Source: CAVVYA01 sp964577835 (lineage in GTDB: Bacteria > Pseudomonadota > Alphaproteobacteria > SMXQ01). From it: a stretch of DNA of 40,095 bases. Where the stretch lies: positions 1 through 40,095 of the forward strand of contig CAZOBN010000028.1 of NCBI GenBank assembly GCA_964577835.1, given 5' to 3'. Positions within the stretch are counted from its first letter, which is position 1; each line of letters begins with the position of its first letter. Under the pieces are notes generated by a model, which was not told the DNA's origin, did not search any database, and saw only the letters and a list, made by a program, of their open reading frames with translations. This document shows, one piece after another, positions 18,257 to 27,272 of this stretch. The translations under genes were made by a program, and so were the position numbers.

Positions 18257-19156
18257 ATGACCGTAACCATGGGAAGCGGATCGTATCAATACGATGTCGC
18301 CGAGGGCTGGGGGAAGCTTCCGGAGGGCTACGAGTGGGGCCAGATCGGCGCGGTGGCGGTCGATTCCCAGGATCGAGTGCACGTCTGCACGCGGACGGAA
18401 CATCCGGTTCTGATCTTTGACCGGGAGGGAAACTTTCTCCGGTCTTGGGGGGAAGGCATTGTCCTCGACCCCCATGGCATCTGCTTCGACGACGACGACA
18501 ACGTGTACTACGTCGACCGCGAGCCGTGCGTCGTCCTGAAGTTCAACGCCAAAGGCGAGAAGGTCTGGGAAACGGGTGATCGCGATCGCCCGTCGGATAC
18601 GGGATTCACGAAGGAGAACAAGAGCGCGATCCGCGCCGCGGGACCCTTCAACCATCCCACCGACATCGCCCTGTCCTCCACGGGAGACTTCTACGTCTCG
18701 GACGGCGATCGCAATGCGTGCGTCCACAAGTTCAGCGCCGCTGGCAAACTGCTCTTCTCCTGGGGCGAACCGGGCGACGGCCCCGGCCAGTTCAATCGTC
18801 CTCACAGCGTTTGGGAGGCGGATGGACGCGTGTTCGTCGCCGACCGGGACAACAACCGCATCCAGGTCTTTACCCCGGAGGGGAAATATCTCGACTCATG
18901 GCCCGGCTTCGTTCAGCCCGCCAAGATTTTCGTGGATGGCCGGGGGATCATGTACGTTGCCGAGCTCAAGGGCCGCGTCAGCATTCTGGATTTGAGCGGA
19001 AAGCTCCTGGCGCGCTGGGGCGACCCGGTCAAGCGGACGATGGACATCGGCATGTTCGCCGCCGCCCACAGCATTTGGGCGGACCAGCATGGAGATTTCT
19101 ACGTCGGCGAGGTGTTCAAGGCCAAGCGGCTGCAGAAGTTCGTCCACAAAGGCTAG
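18257..19156 (+). CDS. NHL-repeat beta-propeller protein
   Basis: A 299-residue protein built almost entirely of NHL-type repeats: AVAVDSQDRVHVCTRTEHPV, HGICFDDDDNVYYVDRE, DIALSSTGDFYVSDGDRN, and the strongly canonical GDGPGQFNRPHSVW with VFVADRDNNRIQVF. It is predicted to be a six-bladed propeller like SMP-30 or peptidyl-alpha-hydroxyglycine lyase (PAL) relatives. No signal peptide is evident, so it is probably cytoplasmic. A strong Shine-Dalgarno (GGGGAGG) precedes the ATG. It is the first gene of the LysR-controlled run and lies 44 bp before the hydratase-aldolase. A lactonase, lyase or isomerase role in the pathway is possible; none is proven. Confidence 0.85.
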   Translation: MTVTMGSGSYQYDVAEGWGKLPEGYEWGQIGAVAVDSQDRVHVCTRTEHPVLIFDREGNFLRSWGEGIVLDPHGICFDDDDNVYYVDREPCVVLKFNAKGEKVWETGDRDRPSDTGFTKENKSAIRAAGPFNHPTDIALSSTGDFYVSDGDRNACVHKFSAAGKLLFSWGEPGDGPGQFNRPHSVWEADGRVFVADRDNNRIQVFTPEGKYLDSWPGFVQPAKIFVDGRGIMYVAELKGRVSILDLSGKLLARWGDPVKRTMDIGMFAAAHSIWADQHGDFYVGEVFKAKRLQKFVHKG

Positions 19157-19200
19157 CTACGGCGAAGCGAGACGCCGGGCATCCAATCGGGGAGGACGTC

Positions 19201-20148
19201 ATGATTTCATCCAGTGACCTTCATGGGCTGATCGGCATGGTGCCCGCCTTCACCACCGAGGACGGCTGGGACCCGCGCGCCAAGAACACCGTCAACGTCG
19301 GCGAGCTCGAGCGCGCCTTGGACCGGATCATCCGCGACGGCATGAATGCGGTTGCGCCCATGGCGAGCTCCGGCGAGTGCTACACCTTGCTGTGGGACGA
19401 GTTCAAGATCATGACCGACGTCACCATCGCGGTGGCCAAGAAGCGCGTGCCGGTCATGATCGGATGCACCAGCACCAATACGCGCGAGGTTTTCCAGAAG
19501 ATGGAATACGCGGCCAAGGCGGGCGCGGACGGCGTCTTGGTTGGCGTGCCCTATTACTTCCCCAGCAGCGTGGATAACGCGGTCCAATTCTACCACGACC
19601 TGGCCGACGCCTTTCCGCAGCTCGGCGTCATGATCTACCACAATCCCTACAATCACCACGTCACCATCCCGGTCGAGGCATTCAAGCGGCTGGTGGAGAA
19701 GCCCAATATCGTGGCCATGAAAGACAGCCATCGGACGCCGATGCAGTTCATGAATCTGCAGGAGATCGTGCGCGGAAAGATCAGCCTCTTCGTCAACCAG
19801 ATACAGCTCTATCCCTACATGATGATGGGAGCCGCCGGATGCTGGTCGCTCAATGCCTGGATGGGGCCCTCGCCGATCGTGAGGGCTCTTCAGGCCGCCC
19901 GGGTGGGAAACTGGGATGAGGTGAAGGAGATCTGCATGGCCATGGCCAAGTCGAGCCCGCGCGGCGATCGCGGCGATGCTTACTCCAGCAAACTTGCCAT
20001 CAATGAAGCGGGATACTGCTACGCAGGCCCGCCGCGGCCACCCTATCGCATCCTCAACGACGACGCGAAAGAGAGAGCCAAGGAGATGGCCAAGCGGTGG
20101 CGGGCCTTGTGTGAGCGCTATCCCGCCAAGATTTCAGCCGTCGCCTAG
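19201..20148 (+). CDS. NahE/PhdJ-like hydratase-aldolase (DapA superfamily)
   Basis: A 315-residue class I aldolase of the dihydrodipicolinate synthase superfamily. Lys174 in VAMKDSH is the Schiff-base lysine and Tyr146 in IYHNP is the catalytic tyrosine. The motif ASSGE replaces the GTTGE of DapA. The C-terminal features CWSLNAWMGP and GYCYAGPPRPPY resemble the hydratase-aldolases NahE and PhdJ, which cleave benzylidene- or carboxybenzal-pyruvates to an aromatic aldehyde and pyruvate. I therefore prefer this role over lysine biosynthesis. GGGGAGG precedes the ATG at 19201. Its partner in such pathways is a ring-cleaving dioxygenase, and one is encoded two genes downstream. Subfamily call is from memory of motifs. 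Confidence 0.8.
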   Translation: MISSSDLHGLIGMVPAFTTEDGWDPRAKNTVNVGELERALDRIIRDGMNAVAPMASSGECYTLLWDEFKIMTDVTIAVAKKRVPVMIGCTSTNTREVFQKMEYAAKAGADGVLVGVPYYFPSSVDNAVQFYHDLADAFPQLGVMIYHNPYNHHVTIPVEAFKRLVEKPNIVAMKDSHRTPMQFMNLQEIVRGKISLFVNQIQLYPYMMMGAAGCWSLNAWMGPSPIVRALQAARVGNWDEVKEICMAMAKSSPRGDRGDAYSSKLAINEAGYCYAGPPRPPYRILNDDAKERAKEMAKRWRALCERYPAKISAVA

Positions 20149-20291
20149 TGGTCCTCGTGGCACGCCATGTCTGAATCGGCCCCCTGGCTAAAACACAAGA
20201 AAAAGAAAGCCAGGGATTCCGCAAGCATGTGGTGAGCGGCCGCAAACGAACGAGGACAACGAAACAAAGGGAATCCACAGGAGGAATCTAT

Positions 20292-21443
20292 ATGGGCCGT
20301 TCGTATAAAATCGTATCCGGTGATGGTCACTTGGACCTTTCCTCCGATGGATGGGTTCCGTATATCCCGGAGAAGTGGCGAACAAGAGCGCCCCGTCGCG
20401 TCACACTTGGCGACGGCAACGAGGCTCTGGTGATGGAGAATCGTCCTCCCATGTCGCCGACCGGCCTCGTCGGCACGGTTCAGAAAGATCTCCCAGTCAG
20501 CTTTAACTCGGTGGGCAATGGTCCACCCGAGCAGCGGCTGCGCGAGCAGGACATGGACGGCGTGGAGGCGGAGATCCTCTTTACGCATCCGATGTACATG
20601 CGGTTCTGGCGCGGCATAAGGGAGGATGAAGGCTACAAGGCGATGATCCATGCCTACAATCGCTGGCTCGCCGAGGAGTACTGCGCCCATGCTCCAGACC
20701 GGCTGCTGGCCATGGCGGTAATCCCGGACACCGGCCTCGAAGATGCTCTGGAAGAGCTGAATTTTGCCAAGGAGTCCGGTTTCAAAGGCGCCTCCCTCCA
20801 CCGCTTCCCCAACGGCAAGGGCTATCCGACACCGGAAGACGACCAGTTCTGGGCGGCGGCCCTCGAGATGGACATGCCCCTAACGACTCACACGGTGTCA
20901 GGGTCGACCCGGTTGACCAATGAGGGGCCGATCTTTCAATACCCCAAGGCGCCCAAGGGCTCGGGCGGAAACGGCCGCGATCCCATCAGCATCATCGGGC
21001 GTTTCGCCGGGGAATGCGCCATAATGCCGCTGCAGATGATGTTCGCCGGCGTGTTCGACCGGTTCCCGACGATGCGTTATTACTTTGTCGAGACGCAGAT
21101 CGGCTGGCTGCCGAACACCCTGTCGCAGCTCGACGAGACCTACGAGCGGCACCGTGATTACGCCTATAATATGTGGGGTTTGAAACCCCCGGCCAAGCTT
21201 CCCAGCGAGTACATGCGGGAGCAATGCCTGTGGGGCTTCATCAAAGACCCCCTGGGCGTCCAGCTGCGCGATACCATCGGCGTCGACAACATCATCTGGG
21301 GGAGCGACTTCGCTCATGGCCAAGGCTACTGGCCGCATTCCAGAAAGGCCATCGATGAGTCGATGGTCGGCGTGTCCGCGGAAGAGCGACACAAGATGCT
21401 GGCGGGAAATGTCATGAAATACTTCCGATTGGATGTCGCCTAG
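20292..21443 (+). CDS. Amidohydrolase (ACMSD-like, amidohydro_2)
   Basis: A 383-residue TIM-barrel metalloenzyme of the amidohydrolase_2 family. The metal-binding start is SGDGHLDL (Asp11, His13), HTVSGS contains a central His, and the late metal Asp is in IWGSDFAHG. Members close to this type include decarboxylases (ACMSD, gamma-resorcylate and 5-carboxyvanillate decarboxylases) and hydrolases of ring-fission products. The reaction cannot be fixed, but a decarboxylase or hydrolase suits the neighbouring aromatic enzymes. The ATG at 20292 is chosen because AGGAGGA precedes it. A second, divergent amidohydrolase is at 33330. Confidence 0.88.
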   Translation: MGRSYKIVSGDGHLDLSSDGWVPYIPEKWRTRAPRRVTLGDGNEALVMENRPPMSPTGLVGTVQKDLPVSFNSVGNGPPEQRLREQDMDGVEAEILFTHPMYMRFWRGIREDEGYKAMIHAYNRWLAEEYCAHAPDRLLAMAVIPDTGLEDALEELNFAKESGFKGASLHRFPNGKGYPTPEDDQFWAAALEMDMPLTTHTVSGSTRLTNEGPIFQYPKAPKGSGGNGRDPISIIGRFAGECAIMPLQMMFAGVFDRFPTMRYYFVETQIGWLPNTLSQLDETYERHRDYAYNMWGLKPPAKLPSEYMREQCLWGFIKDPLGVQLRDTIGVDNIIWGSDFAHGQGYWPHSRKAIDESMVGVSAEERHKMLAGNVMKYFRLDVA

Positions 21444-21526
21444 GGGGCAGGACGAGAGCCTCGAAGCGCAGTGGCTCGGATGAGTGAGGTTTCACTCAAA
21501 CGGAACGAAGAGGCGAGGGAGAGTCC

Positions 21527-22552
21527 ATGAGCACAACTGACCAGTCGCATCAAGAAGAGCTGCGAGTCCTTAAAGAACTGTACGACAAGGTTGGCTTGAG
21601 AGGGTATTGGGACATCGGCAGGACAGCCAGCCGCCCGCCGCCCATCGAACCGAAGATCTGGCGCTGGAGCGACATCTATCCTGCCTTGCAGCGCGCGGCG
21701 GAAGTCGTGCGGCTCGGTGAAGATACCTTTCGTCGCGCCAACGGCATGAGTACGGGGAGCAGAACCCTGACCGCGGGGTTTCAGTATGTCGGACCGGGAG
21801 AGTCGGCCGGCGCGCACCGTCATACGGCCTCGGCGCTCCGCTTTGTGGTGCAGGGGCATGGCGGCTACACCACCTCGGATGGCGTGCAGATGGTCATGGA
21901 GCCCGGCGACCTGCTGACCCAGCCCAACTGGACCTGGCACGACCACAACAACTTCAGCAACGAGCCGATGATCTGGCTCGACGGTCTCGACGCCAGGCTG
22001 ATTCAATATCTCGATGCCAACTTCCACGAAAATTGGACGAAAGGCGAGACCCAGCCTCTGATCGGATCTTCCGAAGAAACACAGCAGCGGCTCTCGCCCG
22101 TGCGTTCGCCTGCGGTCACCAAAGCGAAGCGCCGCGTGCCTTATCATTACCGATGGACGGATACGCTTCGCGCGTTGAACGCGGAGGCTGCCGCGGCAGA
22201 CCCGCATCCGCACGATGGATATTTCCTGGAATACCGGGATCCAATCTCCGGAGGACACACGTTCACAACCATCAGTTGCTGGGTACAGATGCTGCTTCCA
22301 GGGCAGACGACCAAGTTCCACCGTCACACGAGCACCACCATTTACCATGCCGTGGCGGGAGAAGGGATGATACGGATCGACAAGAAAAGCCCAGTGGAAT
22401 TCTCGTGGGGCGAGAAAGACACATTCATCCTTCCTCCGTGGCGCTGGCACCAGCACTGCAACACCTCGCGCACGGAACCGGCAATTCTGTTCTCCGAATC
22501 CGACCTGCCGGTGCTGGAGGCGCTGGATCTGTACCGGGAGGAGTGTGACTGA
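21527..22552 (+). CDS. Gentisate/1-hydroxy-2-naphthoate dioxygenase-like bicupin
   Basis: A 341-residue bicupin of the gentisate 1,2-dioxygenase class, which uses Fe(II) to open rings carrying OH and COOH groups. The N-terminal cupin keeps the complete iron triad: H97-R-H99 in GAHRHTASALRF and a third His in TWHDH (His138). The C-terminal cupin also has H-R-H (about 265-267, KFHRHTST) and WHQH. The start LRVLKELYDKVGLRGYWDI and the PKIWRWSDIYPAL segment are typical of this class. Salicylate, gentisate and 1-hydroxy-2-naphthoate dioxygenases share this architecture and cannot be separated by eye. The NahE/PhdJ-like aldolase two genes upstream favours a fused-ring hydroxyaryl acid. GGGAG precedes the ATG. 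Confidence 0.88.
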   Translation: MSTTDQSHQEELRVLKELYDKVGLRGYWDIGRTASRPPPIEPKIWRWSDIYPALQRAAEVVRLGEDTFRRANGMSTGSRTLTAGFQYVGPGESAGAHRHTASALRFVVQGHGGYTTSDGVQMVMEPGDLLTQPNWTWHDHNNFSNEPMIWLDGLDARLIQYLDANFHENWTKGETQPLIGSSEETQQRLSPVRSPAVTKAKRRVPYHYRWTDTLRALNAEAAAADPHPHDGYFLEYRDPISGGHTFTTISCWVQMLLPGQTTKFHRHTSTTIYHAVAGEGMIRIDKKSPVEFSWGEKDTFILPPWRWHQHCNTSRTEPAILFSESDLPVLEALDLYREECD

Positions 22553-22719
22553 GTTCGACGGTCGTCACGAGATGCGACCCTCGAAATGGCTTGCCTGCAA
22601 CGTGTCGGCGGTCGGCACGGTTTGGTGAACTCCGAACCGGCGACTTTGGTTGAAGTTCCTGGTGACTTGTCCCAATCGACGACCCTTCAAGAAAGGGCGA
22701 TCAAAAGAAAGGGAGACCA

Positions 22720-23841
22720 ATGAGAGGCTTCATAACGTTTCTGTCGAAAAGTGCGTTGGCCGCGGCATTGGCAGCGGTTCTCGCTGCTCCGGTCCCGGTG
22801 GCCGCCCAGTCATCCGACTGGGAAAAGACCTGGGCGGAGATCAAGGCGGCCGGCCAGAAGGAAGGCGAGATCGTTTTCCGTACCGGCTCGAGCGAGACGA
22901 AACAATATCGTCAGTGGCTGCCCGAGCTCGAAAAGGCCGTCGGCCTGAAGATCCAGCTTCTGTCGGGCTCGTCCTCGTCCCTGGCGGCGAAGATCGTGGC
23001 GAGCCGCCGGGCCGGGAAGAATATCGCCGACCTTTGGATCGGCGGGCCCTCGTCGATCGTCAACGTGTTCGTCCCGGCGGGCGCCGTGCGGGACCTGAAG
23101 CCGTTGCTGGTTCATCCGGAGGTGATAGACCCCAACGCGTGGTTCGGCAACCAGCTGCCCTGGGCCTCGGAATGGACCTTGGCCTATGCCGCCGATGCCA
23201 ATCACGGTCTGATCGTGATCAACCCGAAGCTGGTGAACCCCGCCGATTTCGAGTCCTACTGGGACATTCTCAATCCCAAGTGGAGGGGCAAGGTCGTCAT
23301 GCGCGATCCGCGTGGAGACGGGGTGGAGAGCCCCCGGACCTTCTTCTTCGCGGTGATGGGCAAGGAGTTCTACACCCGGCTCATCGACGAGATAAAGCCG
23401 GTCGTCGCGCCGGACGCCCGCACCGCGGTCGAGTGGGTGGCCCGCGGCAAGTACGCCTTCTGCATCATCGGCTGCAATCGTGCGGCAGAATTGGCCGAAG
23501 CGGATGGCCTCCCGGTGAAGGCGGAGTTCCCCAAGATCCTGAAGGAGGGCATTCCTGTGGACATGGGCGGCAACGGCCTGACGGCCATGAGCGATCCGCC
23601 GCACCCCGCCGCGACCAAGTACTTCATCAACTGGTTCCTCTCTCGCGAGGGCCAGATCTTCTATCAGAAGATCACCGAGAACTTCTCCCTGCGCAAGGAC
23701 ATCCCCAGGGAGGGCGTGGATCCGACGAACATCCTTCGCGAGGAGGAGGTGAAATATCACTGGTATGGCTGGCGGTACCCGGAACCCCGCGAACAGTCCC
23801 AGGATTGGCTGCGCGAGATGATGAAGACACGTGGATACTAG
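22720..23841 (+). CDS. ABC solute-binding protein SBP2 (paralogue of SBP1)
   Basis: A 373-residue exported binding protein with signal peptide (MRGFITFLSKSALAAALAAV, cleavage near PVAAQ at residue 27) and the same length as SBP1. Long blocks are the same or nearly so: IKAAGQKEGEIVFRTGS, VGLKIQLLSGSS, ESYWDILNPKWRGKVVMRDP, WVARGKYAFCIIGCNRA and PAATKYFINWFLSREGQI. The leader AAAGGGAGACCAATGAGAGG also resembles that of SBP1, so the two arose by duplication. No permease follows; a bicupin gene starts 50 bp downstream. It probably delivers a related ligand to the single permease at 15218. Confidence 0.92.
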   Translation: MRGFITFLSKSALAAALAAVLAAPVPVAAQSSDWEKTWAEIKAAGQKEGEIVFRTGSSETKQYRQWLPELEKAVGLKIQLLSGSSSSLAAKIVASRRAGKNIADLWIGGPSSIVNVFVPAGAVRDLKPLLVHPEVIDPNAWFGNQLPWASEWTLAYAADANHGLIVINPKLVNPADFESYWDILNPKWRGKVVMRDPRGDGVESPRTFFFAVMGKEFYTRLIDEIKPVVAPDARTAVEWVARGKYAFCIIGCNRAAELAEADGLPVKAEFPKILKEGIPVDMGGNGLTAMSDPPHPAATKYFINWFLSREGQIFYQKITENFSLRKDIPREGVDPTNILREEEVKYHWYGWRYPEPREQSQDWLREMMKTRGY

Positions 23842-23891
23842 ACAGGGAGTCGCGGCAGCGGTCGGCGTTTGCCGAGAAGGGGCGTGGTTGC

Positions 23892-25013
23892 ATGAACAAG
23901 ACCGTTGATCCCGCCGACAAGAAGTGGAGGCCGCCGCCGCTCGATACTTATCTCGAGTGGCAGAAGGCGCAGAACATCCCTGTCATCACGGGATTTTTCG
24001 TCGAGGACGTCAATACCGCGGAGCTGGCGCACTGGGACCTCAAAGGCGTGCCGGGGGCGTTCGTCATTCTGGAGGGAACCGGCGGCATCAACGACGCCTA
24101 TATCTGCGAAATTCCGCCCGGCGCAAAGACCCTGCCGCAGAAGCACATGTACGAGGAGATGGTCTACATCACCAAGGGTCACGGCGCGACAACCCTGTGG
24201 CAGAGAAACGGAAGAAAGCACACCTTCGAATGGGGGCCAGGCAGCCTGTTTGCGATTCCGCTCAACGCCGACTATCAGCATTTCAATGCGAGTGGAACGG
24301 AGTCCATACGTTACTACGCCGTGACGAATTGCTGCTTCGTCATGAACTTGTTTCATAGCGTCGACTACGTTTTTAACAGCGATTACGTCTTCAGAGACCG
24401 TTTCGACGCCGAGCAGGGCGAATTCTGCGCGCCGCCGGAACTTTTCGGCCGATTTTTCATGAGCACGAATTTCGTGCCCGATACCCGTGCTCTCGAGCTC
24501 GCCGACTATCGCGAACGCGGCACCGGCAGCACCAACATGAAATTCGATCTCGCCGGTAACACGATGGGCGCGCATATCTCCGAGTTTCCCGTCGGCACCT
24601 ACAAGAAGTGCCACCGCCATGGTCCTGGCGCGCACGTCATCATCGTGAGTGGGCAGGGATATTCCATTCTGTGGCCCGAAGGCAGCGAGCCTCAGCGTAT
24701 CGACTGGAAGCCGGGAAGCGTGGTGGTGCCGCCGTCGCAATGGCTTCACCAGCATTTCAACTCGGGCGCGATGCCGGCGCGCTATCTGGGCTTACGCTGG
24801 AATAACTGGCGCTACCGCTTCATGAAGGAAGCAGGCCGCGAGGAGGAGATCTTTACCAGCATCAAGGATGGCGGCTGCCAGATCGAGTTCGAGGACGAGG
24901 ATACCGCCATCCATCGCAATTTCGAGGCCGCGCTGCGGAAGGTCGGCGCCACCTGCCGGATGGGCGCCTATCACCCGGCCTGCATGGCGCGGCCGGCGGT
25001 CAAGGCCGGATGA
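23892..25013 (+). CDS. Bicupin protein (paralogue 2)
   Basis: A 373-residue two-cupin protein homologous to the bicupin at 11230. The N-terminal cupin has QKHMYEEMVY (H85, E88, E89) and H130. The C-terminal cupin has H241-R-H243 with His248 at the usual Glu position, then H286-Q-H288, giving an all-His metal site. The paralogue keeps H-F-H but has Val in place of His248, so the two may differ in metal use or activity. The N-terminal half shows the motif PVITGFFVEDVNTAEL. It lies between SBP2 and the diiron protein in the same run. Start at ATG 23892 with a purine-rich AAGGGG about 10 bp upstream. Reaction unknown. Confidence 0.88.
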   Translation: MNKTVDPADKKWRPPPLDTYLEWQKAQNIPVITGFFVEDVNTAELAHWDLKGVPGAFVILEGTGGINDAYICEIPPGAKTLPQKHMYEEMVYITKGHGATTLWQRNGRKHTFEWGPGSLFAIPLNADYQHFNASGTESIRYYAVTNCCFVMNLFHSVDYVFNSDYVFRDRFDAEQGEFCAPPELFGRFFMSTNFVPDTRALELADYRERGTGSTNMKFDLAGNTMGAHISEFPVGTYKKCHRHGPGAHVIIVSGQGYSILWPEGSEPQRIDWKPGSVVVPPSQWLHQHFNSGAMPARYLGLRWNNWRYRFMKEAGREEEIFTSIKDGGCQIEFEDEDTAIHRNFEAALRKVGATCRMGAYHPACMARPAVKAG

Positions 25014-25171
25014 GCCGGGGCGAACACGGCCGTAATCCGGGTGGTGGCGGGGGTTCGATCGAAAACAAACGAGGTCGCGAATCGAGCGGGACGATATTGG
25101 CATGATCGGCCACCCAAGCGTTGATCCGCAACGCGTGCTCGTCTGATCGATAATCTTTTCGGGAGGTATCT

Positions 25172-25909
25172 GTGACCGACGTATTAGCGCCCAAGGTGGA
25201 TCTCGAGGAATTTGCCCGTGAGGTCCGTGTGCGCGCCAACCGGCAGCACGAAACGCCCCAGACCAAGCGCCTGTTGTCGCTGCCACTTTCCATGGAGCGC
25301 GCCCGCTATTCCACCCTTCAAAGGGCCCACTGGAACTTGAATCGCCGCGACTGCTGGGCATACGCCCAGGCGCGCGCGCCCCTCGACGTCAAAAAGATGA
25401 TCTGGGAACACGAAATGGACGAGCTGGCGGGCAACAAGGTGCGCGGGGTCGAGGATCATTATGCCTTGCGGATGCGCGAGGCCGAGACGCTCGGCTTGAC
25501 ACCCGAGGACTTTCGCAAGATGCCGATGAGCGCAGGAACACGGACATGCACCTATGCCTGGCTCTATCTCGTGATGAACAGCCACTGGCTGAAGGGCATT
25601 GCCGCCTGCGGGGCGCTGGAAATCAGCAATTCCAGCCAGTGGGTAAAAGGCGGTGGCGGGTCCTACCGGATGGGCAAACGCTTCGAACAGGAGTTGGGAA
25701 TTCCGTTCGATAAGCAAGTCAACGCCAAGGAACATGCCGAGGTGGATGTCGAGCATGCCCACCTGCTGATGCAAGTTGCCGAGCGTCATGCGAACACGCC
25801 GGAGAAGCTCGCCTTGATGATGGAGGGCGTGATCGAGAGTTTCGAGCTCCAAACCATATGGAAAGGGATATTGGTCGACATGTTGGAAGCCATACCCGGC
25901 CCCGAGTGA
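25172..25909 (+). CDS. Heme-oxygenase-like diiron oxidase (TenA/PqqC fold)
   Basis: A 245-residue all-helical protein of the iron-containing redox enzyme (HDO) family, with the UndA/CADD/BesC-type fold. Candidate metal ligands are all visible: Glu84 (HEMDEL), His96 (VEDHYAL), Glu150 (CGALEIS), and H188-x3-D192-x2-H195 (EHAEVDVEHAH). The last motif has the same spacing as in CADD. Enzymes of this family activate O2 for oxidative C-C or C-N cleavage or N-oxygenation. The start is GTG at 25172 with GGGAGG (25161-25166) ahead. It is embedded between bicupin 2 and SBP3, so it most likely acts on a pathway intermediate; the reaction is not predictable. A non-metal TenA role is unlikely because the ligands are present. 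Confidence 0.82.
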   Translation: MTDVLAPKVDLEEFAREVRVRANRQHETPQTKRLLSLPLSMERARYSTLQRAHWNLNRRDCWAYAQARAPLDVKKMIWEHEMDELAGNKVRGVEDHYALRMREAETLGLTPEDFRKMPMSAGTRTCTYAWLYLVMNSHWLKGIAACGALEISNSSQWVKGGGGSYRMGKRFEQELGIPFDKQVNAKEHAEVDVEHAHLLMQVAERHANTPEKLALMMEGVIESFELQTIWKGILVDMLEAIPGPE

Positions 25910-26066
25910 AAATTTCCGGCCGGGGTAGCGCGATCGGAATTCGTCATCGCGGACCCCGGGCGAATCGTCGGCGCCTTTGCGACAAGAGGTCTACGCGGCT
26001 GGCGGACTCCAGACCAGTCAAGGACTCTTCAGGACAGGGAACCGAATGAGAAGGAAAGGGAGAGCA

Positions 26067-27176
26067 ATGAAAACGATGATGACACGTCTGGCGTGTGGCG
26101 CGTTGGTGCCCGCCGTGCTGGTGGTCATCACAGCTGCTCTAACAACGCTCGCCCGGTCGCAGACCTTGGAAGAGATGAAGGCCGCAGCTCAGGTGGAAGG
26201 TGCGGTCGTTATCCATATCGCCCACAGCGCGACGCCGCCTTTTCGTAAGGCGCTACCCGAGATCGAGAAAGCCGTGGGACTGAAAGTTCAACTGCTCTCA
26301 GGCTCCTCGTCCACCACGGCAACCAAGATCGTCTCGGAGCAACGGGTCGGAAAGTTCACCGCCGACTTGTGGCTCGGTGGCCCTTCGTCGATCGTCAATG
26401 TTTTTGTTCCGGCGGGCGCGGTGCAGGACCTGAAGCCTTTGCTTGTCCTTCCGGAGGTGATCGATCCCACACGGTGGTTCGGTAACGATTTGCCCTGGGC
26501 CTCGGGCTGGTCGCTGGCGTATGGCGCTGACGCCAATCACGGCCTGATCGTCTACAACCCGAAATTGCTGGATCCCAACGAGTTCAATTCCTACTGGGAC
26601 ATTCTCAATCCCAAGTGGAAGGGCAAGATCGCTATGCGCGATCCGCGCGAAAACGGCGTGCAAAGTCCCCGGACGTTTTTTTATACGAAACTTGGGAAAG
26701 AATTCTACACCCGACTGTTCGACGATATGCAGCCGGCCATCGCCCCGGACGCTCGCACCGCGAGCGAGTGGGTGGCGCGTGGCAAATACGCCTTCTGCAT
26801 CATGGGCTGCAATCGCGCCGCGGAATTGGCCGAAACCCAGGGGCTCGGGGTCAAGGCGGAATTCCCCAAAGTCTTGAAGGAAGGTTATCCCGTCGATATG
26901 GGCGGGAACGGCCTGACGGTCATGAGCAATCCGCCCCATCCCGCCGCGACCAAGTATTTCATCAACTGGTTTCTGTCGCGCGAGGGCCAGATGTTCTATC
27001 AGAAAATGACCGGAATCTTCTCGCTGCGGAATGACATTCCGCGGGATGGCGTGGCGCCTGGAAACTTCATCGATGCCGCGGAGACGCAATATCACTGGTA
27101 TGGCTGGAAGTACCCGGAGGCCCGCGATGAATCCCAGAATTGGCTGCGTGAGATGATGAAGGCACGTGGCTTCTAA
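26067..27176 (+). CDS. ABC solute-binding protein SBP3 (paralogue)
   Basis: A 369-residue exported binding protein, the third of the set and the most diverged at its N-terminus (TLEEMKAAAQVEGAVVIHIA). The signal peptide runs from MKTMMTRLACGALVPAVLVV to about ARSQ (residue 31). It shares blocks with SBP1 and SBP2, such as FNSYWDILNPKWKGKIAMRD, WVARGKYAFCIMGCNRAAEL and PVDMGGNGLTVMSNPPHPAA. I chose the ATG at 26067 because GGGAGA precedes it; an ATG at 26046 is in frame. The ABC ATPase gene follows 173 bp downstream, probably with its own promoter. Confidence 0.92.
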   Translation: MKTMMTRLACGALVPAVLVVITAALTTLARSQTLEEMKAAAQVEGAVVIHIAHSATPPFRKALPEIEKAVGLKVQLLSGSSSTTATKIVSEQRVGKFTADLWLGGPSSIVNVFVPAGAVQDLKPLLVLPEVIDPTRWFGNDLPWASGWSLAYGADANHGLIVYNPKLLDPNEFNSYWDILNPKWKGKIAMRDPRENGVQSPRTFFYTKLGKEFYTRLFDDMQPAIAPDARTASEWVARGKYAFCIMGCNRAAELAETQGLGVKAEFPKVLKEGYPVDMGGNGLTVMSNPPHPAATKYFINWFLSREGQMFYQKMTGIFSLRNDIPRDGVAPGNFIDAAETQYHWYGWKYPEARDESQNWLREMMKARGF

Positions 27177-27272
27177 CAAAGTCGGGCAGGAGGCGGCAGC
27201 CGTGTTCGGGAGTCCTGGGCCTCGGGCCCCTGAGACCGGGGATTGCTCATGGGCGTTCCCGGAAGTGTGTTT

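Noticed and set aside
20183..20214. Inverted repeat CCTGGCT/AGCCAGG between the aldolase and amidohydrolase genes
   Set aside because: Loop of 18 nt and no T run; the genes on both sides look co-transcribed, so termination is unlikely.
22650..23891. Upstream extension of the second bicupin frame through SBP2
   Set aside because: The frame stays open by chance across SBP2. The extension is Gly/Arg-rich and overlaps a clear binding protein, and the bicupin aligns to its paralogue only from the ATG at 23892.
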